Positions 31,801 through 49,373 of a stretch of 61,760 nt of DNA are shown here, piece after piece. The notes under the pieces were generated by a model. That model did not search any database. It worked only from the letters and a program-made list of their open reading frames with translations, and was not told where the DNA came from. The DNA is from Streptomyces sp. SID12501 (GTDB taxonomy: Bacteria > Actinomycetota > Actinomycetes > Streptomycetales > Streptomycetaceae): assembly GCF_010550245.1 (NCBI RefSeq), contig NZ_JAAGLU010000049.1:1-61760 (forward strand). The letters run 5' to 3'. Each line of letters opens with the position of its first letter. Position 1 is the stretch's first letter. The position numbers and the translations under genes were made by a program.

Positions 31801-34800
31801 CAGGCGGACGCGCAGAGCGTCCGCGCCGCTCGCGTGGACCTGGACGCCGGTCCAGGTGAAGGGCAGCCGGGCCGGGGTGCCGGCCGGCAGGTCCACGCCC
31901 AGGGCGTGCAGGGCGGCGTCCAGCAGAGCGGGGTGCACGGTGTACGCCCCGGCCGACGTCCGCTCCTCCTCGGGCAGCTCCACCTCGGCGAACAGCACCT
32001 CCGGCGTTTCCTCGGAGCGCAGCACCGAGCGCAGGCCCTGGAACGAGGGCCCGTAGTCGAAGCCGGCCTCGATCAGGCCGGGATAGAAACCGTCGAGCGG
32101 CACCCGTGTACCGGCGGCGGCCGGAGGCCAGGGCACGAGCGGAACGGCGTCCGCCTGCCGGTCCGGCGCCGGCGCGAGTGCGCCCTCGGCGTGCCGGGTC
32201 CACTCGGGGTCGTCATCCGCCGAACCATCGGTGGCGGGACGGGAGTAGACAGCGACGGTACGCCGTCCCGCCCCGTCGGGCGCGCCGACGACGAGTTGCA
32301 GATCGGATGCCACGTCACCCCCGATCGCCAGCGGGGTGTACAGGGTCAGTTCGGCCAGCTCCGGGCAGCCGAGCCGTTGTCCGGCCCAGCAGGCCAGGTC
32401 CACGAACGCGGTGCCGGGCAGCAGGACGGTACCGAGTACGGTGTGGTCCGCCAGCCAGGGATGCGTGGCCGAGGCGAGCCTGCCGGTGGCGATCGCCTCG
32501 CCGCCCGAGGCCGCGACGAGCCAGGTGTCGAGGAGCGGATGGCCGGCTGCCCTGAGCCCTACGGCGGCCAGTGTGTCGGCGGCAGGCGCACCGGCGGTCG
32601 CGGGCCAGTAGCGACGGCGCTGGAAGGCGTACGTCGGCAGGCCGACACAGCGGGCGCCGGTACCGGCGAACACCGCCGACCAGTCGACCTGCACGCCCCG
32701 GACATGCGCCTGCGCCAGAGCGGACAGCAGCGCGCCCGCCTCGGCCCGGTCCCGCCGCAGCACCGGCACGCCCACGAGGTCCGGCTCGGTCGCCTCGACC
32801 ATCGGCACCAGCGAACCCTCGGGGCCCAGCTCCAGGACCGTACCGACACCCTGGGCGCGCAGGGTACGCACGCTGTCGGCGAACCGGACCGTGGCGCGGA
32901 CGTGCCGCACCCAGTACTCCGGGGAGCACAGCTCCTCCCCCGCGACCTCGCCGGTCACGTTCGACACGACGGGGACGACGGGCTCCACGAACTCCACCTG
33001 TTCCAGGACCTCGGCGAACTCGGCGAGCATCGGCTCCATCAGAGAGGAGTGGAAGGCGTGGCTGACGGCAAGGCGTTTGACCCGGCGGCCCTCGGCGGCG
33101 AACCGGTCCGCCACCACCCGCACCGCCGGCTCGCCGCCGGACAGCACCAATGACGACGGCCCGTTCACCGCGGCCACCGACACCTCCGGCAGGTGGCCGA
33201 TCTCGGTCTCGTCCTCCGACGCCTCGACGGCCCACATCGCACCGCCCGACGGCAACGCCTGCATCAGCCGCCCGCGGGCGGCCACCACCCGGCAGGCGTC
33301 GGCGAGCGACCACACCCCGGCCACGTGTGCGGCGACCAGTTCGCCGAGCGAATGTCCCAGCAGGACGTCCGCCCGCACCCCCCACGACTCCAGCAACCGG
33401 AACAGCGCCACTTCCACGGCGAACAGCGCGGGTTGGGCCAGTCCGGTGCCCTCCATACGGTCGGCCGGCCCGTCGAAGACCGACTCCTTCAACGGCCCCG
33501 GCAGCAGCCCGTCGAAGGCCGCGCACACCTCGTCGAAGGCCGCCGCGAACACCGGGAACGCCTCGTACAACTCCCTTCCCATACCGACCCGCTGCGATCC
33601 CTGCCCGGAGAACACCACCGCCAGGTCGCCCTGTGTGGCCAACCCCGTGACGATGCCCGGGTGTTGACGGCCCGCGGCCAGCGCGTCGAGGGCGCCGCGA
33701 AGAGTTTCCTCGTCCGTGACCACCACGGCGGCACGGTGGTCGAGAGCGGCACGATGGGCCGCCAGCGTCAGGCCGATGTCCTGGAGGGCGGGAGCCTTCT
33801 TCACACTGTCCAGGAAGTCCCGCAGACGCCCCGCCTGCGCGCGCAGGGCCGCCGGGCCCCGGCCGGACAGCAGCAACGGCACGGCGGGCAGGGCCCGTTC
33901 GGCGTCCGCCAGCGGCGCATCCTGACGGTCCCGCGGGGCCTGTTCGAGGATGACGTGGGCGTTGGTGCCACTGATCCCGAACGCCGAGACGCCCGCCCGA
34001 CGCGGCCGTCCCGTCTCGGGCCACTCCCGCGCCTCGGTCAGCAACTCCACCGAACCCGCCGACCAGTCCACCTCACCCGTGGGCTCGTCCACGTGCAGCG
34101 TCGGAGGCAGCACACCCTCCTGAAGGGCCAACACCGTCTTGATCACACCACCCACACCCGCAGCCGCCTGGGTATGGCCCACGTTCGACTTCAACGACCC
34201 CAGATACAGCGGCCGTTCACGATCCTGCCCATACGTCGCCAGCAGCGCCTGCGCCTCGATCGGATCCCCCAACCGGGTCCCCGTACCATGCGCCTCCACC
34301 GCGTCCACATCCGACGGTGACAACCCCGCACTCGCCAACGCCGCCCTGATCACACGCTGCTGCGAAGGCCCGTTGGGGGCGGTGAGCCCGTTCGACGCAC
34401 CGTCCTGGTTCACCGCCGAACCCCGCACCACCGCCAGCACCGGATGCCCGTTCCTGCGCGCGTCCGACAGCCGCTCCACCACCAGAACCCCCGCACCCTC
34501 ACCCCAGCCCGTGCCGTCGGCGCCGTCCGCGAACGCCTTGCACCGCCCGTCGGCGGCGAGACCGCCCTGCCGGGCGAAGGACTCGTACGCGGTGGTGGTC
34601 GCCATGACGGCGGCGCCGCCCACGAGGGCGAGGCCGCACTCGCCGTCACGCAGGGCGCGGGCGGCCGAGTGGAGGGCGACGAGCGAGGAGGAGCAGGCCG
34701 TGTCGACGGTGACCGCCGGACCCTCCAGGCCGAGGGTGTAGGAGATGCGGCCGGAGGCCACGCTGCCCACCGAACCGGTGAGGGCGTAGTCCTTGCCCTC

Positions 34801-37800
34801 CTCGGTGGTGATGGCCACCGTGCCGTAGTCGAAGTTGCCCGCGCCGACGAAGACGCCCGTGCGGCTGCCACGCAGGGACAGCGGATCGATGCCGGCGCGT
34901 TCCAGAGCCTCCCAGGAGGTTTCCAGCAGCAGGCGCTGCTGCGGGTCCATGGCCAGTGCCTCGCGCGGCGAGATGCCGAAGAACGCGGCGTCGAAGTCGG
35001 CGAGGTCGTGGAGGAACCCGCCTTCCGTCGTGGGCACGGAGTCGGTGGCGCGCCAGCCCCGGTCGACCGGGAAGCCGGTGATGCCATCGCGGCCCTCGGC
35101 GACCAGCCGCCACAGGTCCTCGGGTGAACGCACCTCGCCGGGATAACGGCAGGCCATGGCGACGACGACCACCGGGTCGTCCGCGGGCCGCGCGGCGGCC
35201 GGTACCGGGTCCGACTTGGCAGCGGGCGGCCCGGTGAGCAGGCGGGTGCGTAGTTCGGCGGCGACCGCGGCCGGGGTGGGATGGTCGAAGGCGAGGGTGG
35301 TGGGCAGCCGCAGACCGGTGTCGGTGGCGAGCCGGTTGCGCAGGTCCACGGCGGTGACCGAGTCGAGGCCGAGGTCACGGAAGGCGTCAAAGGTGCCGAC
35401 CGCGTCGGGGCTCTGGTGGCCGAGGGCGGTGGCTGCGGCGGATCGTACGAGGTTCAACAGAAGTCGGTCGCGGTCCCGGTCGGTGAGCCCGGTGAGCCGC
35501 TCGGCGAGCGCGGAGACGGCCGTCGGCACCGTTCCGGCGGGCGGCGTCGGAAGAGCTGCTTCGGGGATGTCGTCGAGGAGCGGGCGACGGCGGGCGAGTG
35601 TGAACCCGGTCGCGAACGCCTGCCAGTCCATGTCGCTGACGGTGAGCTGGGGCTCGCCCGCGCCCACGGCGTCGAACAGGGCGGTGAGCGCGGTCCTCGG
35701 GGCCATGGCACGTAGGCCGATCCGGTCGAACACGCGCTGCGTCTTGACGTCGACCATGCCGCCGTCGGCCCAACTGCCCCAGGACACGCAGGTGGCGGGC
35801 AGGCCGCGGGCGCGGCGCCGGGCGGCCAGGGCGTCAAGGTGGGCGTTGGCCGCCGCGTAGGCGCCCTGGCGGGCGCCGCCCCAGACGGCGGCAGCGGAGG
35901 AGAACAACACGAAGGCGTCAAGGTCGTGGTCGCGGAGGAGTTCGTCGAGGTGGCGGGCGCCGTCCACCTTGCCTGCGGCGGTGGCGGCGAGGTCGGCGGG
36001 GGTGAGAGCGGAGAATCGGGCGAGGCTGCTGACGCCGGCCGCGTGCACTACAGCGGTGAGGGGATGTGCGGCGGGGATCGCGGCAAGGACGGACGCCAGC
36101 GCCTCGCGGTCCGCCACGTCGCAGGCGGCGACGGTCACCTCGGCACCGGACTGCCGTAGTTCGGCGGCGAGTTCGGCGGCCCCAGGGGCGTCCGGTCCGC
36201 GTCGTCCGGTCAGTACGAGATGGCGGGCGCCCTCGCGGGCGAGGCGACGCGCGACATGGGCGCCCAACGCGCCCGTGCCGCCGGTGATCAGGACCGAGCC
36301 GCCGGGTTTCCAGGCGGCTCCGCCGACACGTGGGGCACGGGTCAGGCGGCGGACCCGGGGGCCCGTCTCACGCAGCGCCCACTCCTGTTCGTCACCGGGA
36401 GCGGCCAGTACGGCGCACAGCGCGTCGGCGTCGGCCGGGGCGAGCCGCGGGGGCAGGTCGATCAACCCGCCCCACATCGCCGGGGTCTCCATGCCGACCA
36501 CGCGGCCGAGCCCCCACACCTGGGCCTGCTCGGGGCAGGGACCGTTCGGATCGTCGAAGCCGTCGTGGGCGGCGACCGCCCCCCGGGTCAGGCACCACAG
36601 CGGTGCGGTGCCGTCGGTGTCCGCCACCGCCTGGGCTGCGGTCAGGGTGGCGGCGACGCCCGCGGGCACGGTCGGGTGGCCGGGGTGGGGGCGGGTGTCG
36701 GTGCCGAGGACGGAGACGATTCCGGTGGCCGAGGCGTGACCGGCCAGCAGCGCGGCGAGTTCCGCGCGGCCTGTGTCGGGTCCGACGCCGATCCGGTGGA
36801 CGTGGGCGGCGCCGTGCCCGGTCAGGGCGTCGGCCACCCAGTCACCGAGATCACCGGTGGATTCCGGTTCCACCAGCACCCAGTCGCCGGTGAGCGGGGC
36901 CGGCCCCAGCACGGGGACAGGTACCGGTTTCCAGGTGACGCGGTAGCGGTTGCGGTCGGCGGCGACGCCGTCACGGGCTCGCTCGCGCCAGGTGGCCAGG
37001 GCGCGAACGGTCACGTCGAGCGCCTCGTCCGCCGGTACGCCGATCTGGTCGGCCACCGATGCCGTGTCGCCCCGGCCGACGGCCTCCCACAGGGCGGTCG
37101 ACGCCGGGTCGTCGGTGGCGGTCGGGGCCGGCCTGTCCAGCCAGTGGCGCGTGCGCTGGAAGGCGTACGTGGGCAGTTCGACGCGGCGGGCGCCACAACC
37201 GGCGAGGAGTCGGCTCCAGTCGACGGTGGCACCGTGCGCGTACGCCTCGGCCAGTGCCTCGGTGAACCGTTCGGGCCGGCCGCCCGGGCCACGGCGCAGT
37301 GTGCCCAGGACGGTGGTCGCGGGCGTGCCCGGCGTTTCGCCGTCGGCCGCGGAGTCGAGGGTGTCCTGGATGGCGTGGACGAGTACGGGGTGCGGGCTGA
37401 CCTCGATGAAGAGGGTGTGCCCGTCGTCGAGCAGGGCCCGGGTGGTCTCCTCGAAGCGGACGGTGTGGCGCAGGTTGCGGTACCAGTAGCCGGCGTCGAG
37501 CCCAGTGGTGTCGAGGCGGCCGGCGGTGAGCGCCGAGTAGAAGGCGGTCGGGGCGTGGCGCGGGCGGACGGGGGCCAGGAGCTCGGCGAGCTCCTGCTCG
37601 ATCGAGGTCACCTGCGAGGAGTGCGACGCGTAGTCGACGGCGACGCGTTTGACGCGGACGTCGTCGTGTTCGCAGCCCGCCATCAGCTCGTCGAGGGCAT
37701 CGGGTTCACCGGCGACGACGACCGAAGCGGGTCCGTTGACCGCCGCGAGGTCGATCTGGCAGGTCAGGGCAGCGAGGCGGTCCCGTACGGCGGTCTCCGG

Positions 37801-39867
37801 CTCGGCGACCGACACCATGCCGCCCCTGCCGGACAGGGCGATCAGCGCCCGGGAGCGCAGCGCGATGACCCTGGCACCGTCCTCGATGCTCAGCCCGCCG
37901 GCCACGACGGCGGCGGCGATCTCCCCCTGGGAGTGGCCCACGACGGCGTCGGGACGTACCCCGCAGGAGGCCCACAGCTCGGCCAGCGACACCATGACCG
38001 CCCACAGCACCGGCTGGATCACGTCGACGCGGCTCAGGGCGTCGGCGGCGTCCGGGGCGCGCAGGACATCGGTGAGCGTCCAGTCGACGAACGGCGCGAG
38101 GGCCGCCTCGCACTCGGCCATGCGGCGGGCGAACACCGGTGAGGCGTCCAGCAGGTCCACCGCCATGCCGGGCCACTGGGAGCCCTGGCCGGGGAAGACG
38201 AGGACGGTGCGGGTGGTGCCCGGGGCGGTGCCCCGTACGACGCCCTGCGGTGTGGCGCCGTCGGCGGCCCGCGCCAGGAGGGCCAGCAGTTCGTCGCGGT
38301 CCGGTGCGAGGGCCACCGCGCGATGTTCCATCGCCGTCCGGGTGGTCGTCAGCGTCCACGCGACGTCGGCCGCCGAGGTGTCGGGCGCGGTGGTCGTGAG
38401 GTGTCGGTGCAGGGTTCCGGCCTGGGCCCGCAGGGCGGGTTCGGAGCGGGCGGTGAGCGGCCAGGGCAGGAGGTGCGGGGTGGTGAAGGGCAGTGGGGTG
38501 CCGGCTGTCTCCGGGACCCCGGGGGTGTCGTCGTCCGACGGGGCTTCGACGATGACGTGGGCGTTGGTGCCGCTGATCCCGAACGACGACACACCGGCCC
38601 GGCGCGGACGCCCCGTCCGAGGCCACCGCTGGTCCTCCGCCAGCAGCCGGACGGCACCGGTGGACCAGTCGACCTCGTGGGTGGGTTCGGCCACGTGCAG
38701 GGTCCTGGGCAGGATTCCGTGCCGCATCGCCATGACTGTCCTGATGATCCCGGCGACGCCCGCAGCGGCCTGGGTGTGACCGATGTTCGACTTCAACGAG
38801 CCGAGATACAGCGGCTGTTCGCGGCCTTGTCCGTACACCGCGAGCAGCGCCTCTGCCTCGATGGGGTCGCCGAGGCGAGTGCCGGTGCCATGTGCCTCGA
38901 CCGCGTCCACCTCGGCTGCCGTCAGTCCGGCGTCGGCGAGCGCGGCCCGGATGACCCGCTCCTGAGCGGGGCCGCTGGGCGCGGTGAGACCGTTGGAGGC
39001 GCCGTCCTGGTTCACGGCGGTACCCCGTACGACGGCCAGCACCGGATGCCCGTTGCGCCGCGCGTCGGACAGCCGCTCGACCAGCAGCAGTCCCGCGCCC
39101 TCGGACCAGCCCGTGCCGTCCGCGCCGGCGCCGAAGGCCTTGCAGCGGCCGTCCGCCGCGAGTCCGCCCTGCCGTTCGAAGCTGAGGAACATACCGGGGG
39201 TGGGCAGCACGGCCACCCCGCCCGCCAGGGCGAGGTCGCAGTCGCCTCGGCGCAGCGCGCCCGCGGCCAGGTGCAGGGCGACCAGGGAGGACGAGCAGGC
39301 GGTGTCCACGGTCACCGCCGGGCCCTCGAAGTCGAAGGTGTAGGCGACACGGCCGGTGGCGACGCTCGCGGTGGTGCCGGTGAGGACGTGTCCGCCGATG
39401 TCGTCAGCGGCTTCGTCGAGCCGTGGTCCGTAGTCCTGGGCGACGAGTCCGGCGAACACACCGGTGCGTTTGGCCGCGGGTGACCGGGGGTCGATCCCGG
39501 CACGTTCGAAGGCCTCCCAGGCGGTCTCCAGGAGCAGCCGCTGCTGCGGGTCCATGGCGGCGGCCTCGCGCGGCGAGATGCCGAAGAACGCGGCGTCGAA
39601 GGAGGCGATGTCGGACAGGAAGCCGCCGGGGTAGCTGACGTCCCAGCCGCGGTCGGCGGGTACCTCGCCGACCGCGTCACGGCCCGATGCCACCAGGTCC
39701 CACAGCAGTTGGGGCGAGTCCGCGCCGCCGGGCAGCCGGCAGCCGATACCGACAATGGCGACGGGCTCGTGCGCGCTCGCCTCCGAGCGCTGCAGCCGCC
39801 CCCGGGTCTCGTGCAGTTCGGCCGTGACGCGCTTGAGGTACTCGACCAGCTTCTCTGTTTCAGCCAT
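28816..39867 (-). CDS. Modular type I PKS 'D' (3683 aa): KS-AT(mm)-KR-ACP / KS-AT(m)-DH-ER-KR-ACP
   Basis: Two modules (2 and 3). ATG at 39867, six bases after the PKS E stop; class 1a docking helix EYLKRVTAEL at the N-terminus. Module 2: KS Cys191, AT Ser646 with YASH 746-749 (methylmalonyl), KR with Trp1329 and Tyr1337 and no LDD (A1-type), ACP Ser1503. Module 3: KS Cys1725, AT Ser2173 with HAFH 2270-2273 (malonyl), DH with His2475 and Asp2650, ER about 2915-3215 with the NADPH loop GAGGVGSAAVQ, B-type KR (VDD) with Tyr in GQANYCAAN, ACP Ser3560 (QGFDS). Module 3 is therefore fully reducing. The C-terminal ADEVLAYIDSQFG is a class 1a docking segment suited to PKS C. This protein sets the CHMe-CH2-CH2 stretch next to the predicted spiro carbon. 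Confidence 0.97.
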   Translation of the reverse strand: MAETEKLVEYLKRVTAELHETRGRLQRSEASAHEPVAIVGIGCRLPGGADSPQLLWDLVASGRDAVGEVPADRGWDVSYPGGFLSDIASFDAAFFGISPREAAAMDPQQRLLLETAWEAFERAGIDPRSPAAKRTGVFAGLVAQDYGPRLDEAADDIGGHVLTGTTASVATGRVAYTFDFEGPAVTVDTACSSSLVALHLAAGALRRGDCDLALAGGVAVLPTPGMFLSFERQGGLAADGRCKAFGAGADGTGWSEGAGLLLVERLSDARRNGHPVLAVVRGTAVNQDGASNGLTAPSGPAQERVIRAALADAGLTAAEVDAVEAHGTGTRLGDPIEAEALLAVYGQGREQPLYLGSLKSNIGHTQAAAGVAGIIRTVMAMRHGILPRTLHVAEPTHEVDWSTGAVRLLAEDQRWPRTGRPRRAGVSSFGISGTNAHVIVEAPSDDDTPGVPETAGTPLPFTTPHLLPWPLTARSEPALRAQAGTLHRHLTTTAPDTSAADVAWTLTTTRTAMEHRAVALAPDRDELLALLARAADGATPQGVVRGTAPGTTRTVLVFPGQGSQWPGMAVDLLDASPVFARRMAECEAALAPFVDWTLTDVLRAPDAADALSRVDVIQPVLWAVMVSLAELWASCGVRPDAVVGHSQGEIAAAVVAGGLSIEDGARVIALRSRALIALSGRGGMVSVAEPETAVRDRLAALTCQIDLAAVNGPASVVVAGEPDALDELMAGCEHDDVRVKRVAVDYASHSSQVTSIEQELAELLAPVRPRHAPTAFYSALTAGRLDTTGLDAGYWYRNLRHTVRFEETTRALLDDGHTLFIEVSPHPVLVHAIQDTLDSAADGETPGTPATTVLGTLRRGPGGRPERFTEALAEAYAHGATVDWSRLLAGCGARRVELPTYAFQRTRHWLDRPAPTATDDPASTALWEAVGRGDTASVADQIGVPADEALDVTVRALATWRERARDGVAADRNRYRVTWKPVPVPVLGPAPLTGDWVLVEPESTGDLGDWVADALTGHGAAHVHRIGVGPDTGRAELAALLAGHASATGIVSVLGTDTRPHPGHPTVPAGVAATLTAAQAVADTDGTAPLWCLTRGAVAAHDGFDDPNGPCPEQAQVWGLGRVVGMETPAMWGGLIDLPPRLAPADADALCAVLAAPGDEQEWALRETGPRVRRLTRAPRVGGAAWKPGGSVLITGGTGALGAHVARRLAREGARHLVLTGRRGPDAPGAAELAAELRQSGAEVTVAACDVADREALASVLAAIPAAHPLTAVVHAAGVSSLARFSALTPADLAATAAGKVDGARHLDELLRDHDLDAFVLFSSAAAVWGGARQGAYAAANAHLDALAARRRARGLPATCVSWGSWADGGMVDVKTQRVFDRIGLRAMAPRTALTALFDAVGAGEPQLTVSDMDWQAFATGFTLARRRPLLDDIPEAALPTPPAGTVPTAVSALAERLTGLTDRDRDRLLLNLVRSAAATALGHQSPDAVGTFDAFRDLGLDSVTAVDLRNRLATDTGLRLPTTLAFDHPTPAAVAAELRTRLLTGPPAAKSDPVPAAARPADDPVVVVAMACRYPGEVRSPEDLWRLVAEGRDGITGFPVDRGWRATDSVPTTEGGFLHDLADFDAAFFGISPREALAMDPQQRLLLETSWEALERAGIDPLSLRGSRTGVFVGAGNFDYGTVAITTEEGKDYALTGSVGSVASGRISYTLGLEGPAVTVDTACSSSLVALHSAARALRDGECGLALVGGAAVMATTTAYESFARQGGLAADGRCKAFADGADGTGWGEGAGVLVVERLSDARRNGHPVLAVVRGSAVNQDGASNGLTAPNGPSQQRVIRAALASAGLSPSDVDAVEAHGTGTRLGDPIEAQALLATYGQDRERPLYLGSLKSNVGHTQAAAGVGGVIKTVLALQEGVLPPTLHVDEPTGEVDWSAGSVELLTEAREWPETGRPRRAGVSAFGISGTNAHVILEQAPRDRQDAPLADAERALPAVPLLLSGRGPAALRAQAGRLRDFLDSVKKAPALQDIGLTLAAHRAALDHRAAVVVTDEETLRGALDALAAGRQHPGIVTGLATQGDLAVVFSGQGSQRVGMGRELYEAFPVFAAAFDEVCAAFDGLLPGPLKESVFDGPADRMEGTGLAQPALFAVEVALFRLLESWGVRADVLLGHSLGELVAAHVAGVWSLADACRVVAARGRLMQALPSGGAMWAVEASEDETEIGHLPEVSVAAVNGPSSLVLSGGEPAVRVVADRFAAEGRRVKRLAVSHAFHSSLMEPMLAEFAEVLEQVEFVEPVVPVVSNVTGEVAGEELCSPEYWVRHVRATVRFADSVRTLRAQGVGTVLELGPEGSLVPMVEATEPDLVGVPVLRRDRAEAGALLSALAQAHVRGVQVDWSAVFAGTGARCVGLPTYAFQRRRYWPATAGAPAADTLAAVGLRAAGHPLLDTWLVAASGGEAIATGRLASATHPWLADHTVLGTVLLPGTAFVDLACWAGQRLGCPELAELTLYTPLAIGGDVASDLQLVVGAPDGAGRRTVAVYSRPATDGSADDDPEWTRHAEGALAPAPDRQADAVPLVPWPPAAAGTRVPLDGFYPGLIEAGFDYGPSFQGLRSVLRSEETPEVLFAEVELPEEERTSAGAYTVHPALLDAALHALGVDLPAGTPARLPFTWTGVQVHASGADALRVRLSRSADGTVALTAVDVEGGPVVTVDGLVLREVTPDRLPGATAPDRDALFRIEWTALQPAGETGETAHAEPVLLSLDVDGHPDLVRLDGDPDAVTVCCPPGDVADVTDFVLRVLQAWLADERYADTPLVVVTRGAAAVRAPGLLTGVRRDVGDPHEALAHAAVAGLVRAAQAEHPGRFVLVDTDGELPSPATVLAYGEPDLAVRAGRFHGRRLVRATDGPPLEVPVGPWRLDATRRGSISDLALVNDRPGERELAPGEVRIAVRAAGVNFRDTLIALDMYPGQAELGIEGAGVVLEAGPGATRFAPGDRVMGLLDGAFSPTAVTDHRLLAPVPDDWTFAAAAAAPVACLTAWYGLRDLGGVEPGRRVLVHAGAGGVGSAAVQLARHLGAEVFATASTAKQPALHAAGLDAAHVADSRDTGFRERFLSSTGGRGMDVVLNSLAGEFADASLELLPRGGQFVEIGKTDVRDPDRVAADHPGVYYRAFDLGDAGPDRIQEMLGELTELFAAGVLVPPPVTTWDIRRAPEAFRAVAQARLVGKAVLVLNPPPAHDDTVLVTGGTGTLGARVARHLAGRHGVRRLVLTSRSGTDAPGVPELLADLAAAGATAQVAACDIGDRAAVSALLDRLAADGHRLTGIVHCAGTVDDGVLTSLTPDRLDPVLHAKAHGARHLHELTRGLDLHHFVLFSSASATFGAAGQANYCAANAYLDALAERRTADGLPAVSIAWGLWEENSGMTAALGERDRERLRRTGTAPLPTARALALFDTALTIPTATVTAAPLDPAALRARYRDQPVPVLLRELAGPVPRRAAAAVRQLPEPGADFTARLAALPEEERHTYVLGLVLDRTAQVLGHADAAEVDPDQAFKDQGFDSLTAVELRNQLRVATGLAAQATLIFDHPSPVALAEHLLRQAVPAGPGPEELLRRDLDRLETAAEALLPDHPAHAEVADRLRRILHRLDASTTSAATDPADDVALSAASADEVLAYIDSQFGDLT
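33937..34500. repeat. Perfect 564-bp direct repeat, copy 2 (module 3 KS C-terminal half)
   Basis: Identical to 19829-20392 over its whole length; it encodes the C-terminal half of the module 3 ketosynthase. Homologous recombination between the copies would remove 14.1 kb and fuse D and C in frame, losing modules 4 and 5 with parts of 3 and 6. Confidence 0.97.
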
Positions 39868-39873
39868 GTCCCG

Positions 39874-48558
<8,685 letters not shown>

Positions 48559-48622
48559 CCGCTTCCCTCCACCTGGTCGAGAACGTACGGGGACGGACGG
48601 GAAGGCCCGTGCCGTCGGCTGT

Positions 48623-49156
48623 TCAGATCCGGTAGCAGTGCATGCGGTCCCCGGCGATCAGGTCGTCGCCCACGGCGATGAAGCCGTGCTTCACGAAGTG
48701 GTCGGCGTCGACCACCGTGAAGTCATCGACGAAGGAGTGGCGCCCGCCGAAGACGGCGCTCTCACCGGAGATACGGAAGTGGCCGTCGGACGTCCAGCCG
48801 GGACTGGTGAAGGTGCCGTGGTGGCCCCAGTCGTCGTAGTAGAAGCAGGCGAAGGAGGCGTCCACCGCGCTCCAGCCGATGAGCCAGGTGGCGATGATGC
48901 CGGGCACCGGGACGTACTGGGTCATCTCGTAGAACCGGCCGCCGGCCACCGGCCGGGTGGAGGATTTCGCCTCGCCCGTAGTGACCTTCTCCGTCGTCAG
49001 GTTCGTGTATTCGACGCGGAAGTCACCGAGCAGGAAGTCGAGCTGTCGCATTTCCTCGGCCACTTCGCCCTGGGTCGGAAAAACGACTTCGCCGCTGTCG
49101 GCGGGAACGGAGTCCCGCAATTCCTCGTCGGAGGACTGTATGGGCTGCGCACTCAT
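48623..49156 (-). CDS. Small DUF1579-like beta-barrel protein (177 aa), candidate spiroketal cyclase
   Basis: A compact protein with no signal peptide or membrane segment. From about residue 35 it alternates short strands with the DUF1579/lipocalin-like pattern (RQLDFLLGDFRVEY, then GGRFYEM, IGWSAVDASF, GTFTSPGW and DDFTVVDADHF). I prefer the ATG at 49156 because GGAG lies six bases upstream; a TTG two codons earlier is in frame but badly placed. The gene is 64 bp ahead of the loading PKS on the same strand and so heads the E-D-C-B operon. The ossamycin and oligomycin pathways use small ten-strand beta-barrel proteins (OssO, OlmO) as spiroacetal cyclases. The predicted backbone here needs the same step. 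I infer that role from fold pattern, size and context; homology has not been tested. Otherwise it would be a DUF1579 protein of unknown function. Confidence 0.6.
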   Translation of the reverse strand: MSAQPIQSSDEELRDSVPADSGEVVFPTQGEVAEEMRQLDFLLGDFRVEYTNLTTEKVTTGEAKSSTRPVAGGRFYEMTQYVPVPGIIATWLIGWSAVDASFACFYYDDWGHHGTFTSPGWTSDGHFRISGESAVFGGRHSFVDDFTVVDADHFVKHGFIAVGDDLIAGDRMHCYRI

Positions 49157-49243
49157 GGCCAACTCCGGAAGATGGGGACGGCTTTCCCTGCCGAAGCGAA
49201 GTTATGGAACCGGCACGGCCACGCACAAGCCCGTACGGGCCGG

Positions 49244-49295
49244 TTAGGGGTACCTGCCAATTGTTCGGGGGCGGTGAGGCCCGGGTAGGGGTGTT
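49244..49295 (+). promoter_or_regulatory. Divergent promoter region with two TAGGGG direct repeats
   Basis: The 217-bp gap between the beta-barrel gene (-) and the P450 (+) must hold promoters for both directions, including that of the E-D-C-B operon. It contains ttaggggtacc (49244-49254) and gtaggggtgtt (49285-49295), same orientation, cores 41 bp apart. The same core recurs in other gaps of the cluster. I could not assign convincing -10 and -35 boxes. Confidence 0.5.
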
Positions 49296-49373
49296 TGACC
49301 GTACGGAAGCGCCATTAGGCTCCCGCCGACGGGACCGGCGCACCGTCCGGATCCCTCCAGAAGGAGCGAGACG

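Noticed and set aside
30082..33153. 1023-codon open frame on the + strand
   Set aside because: Antisense to the module 3 reductive loop, where the sense frame shows intact DH, ER and KR motifs.
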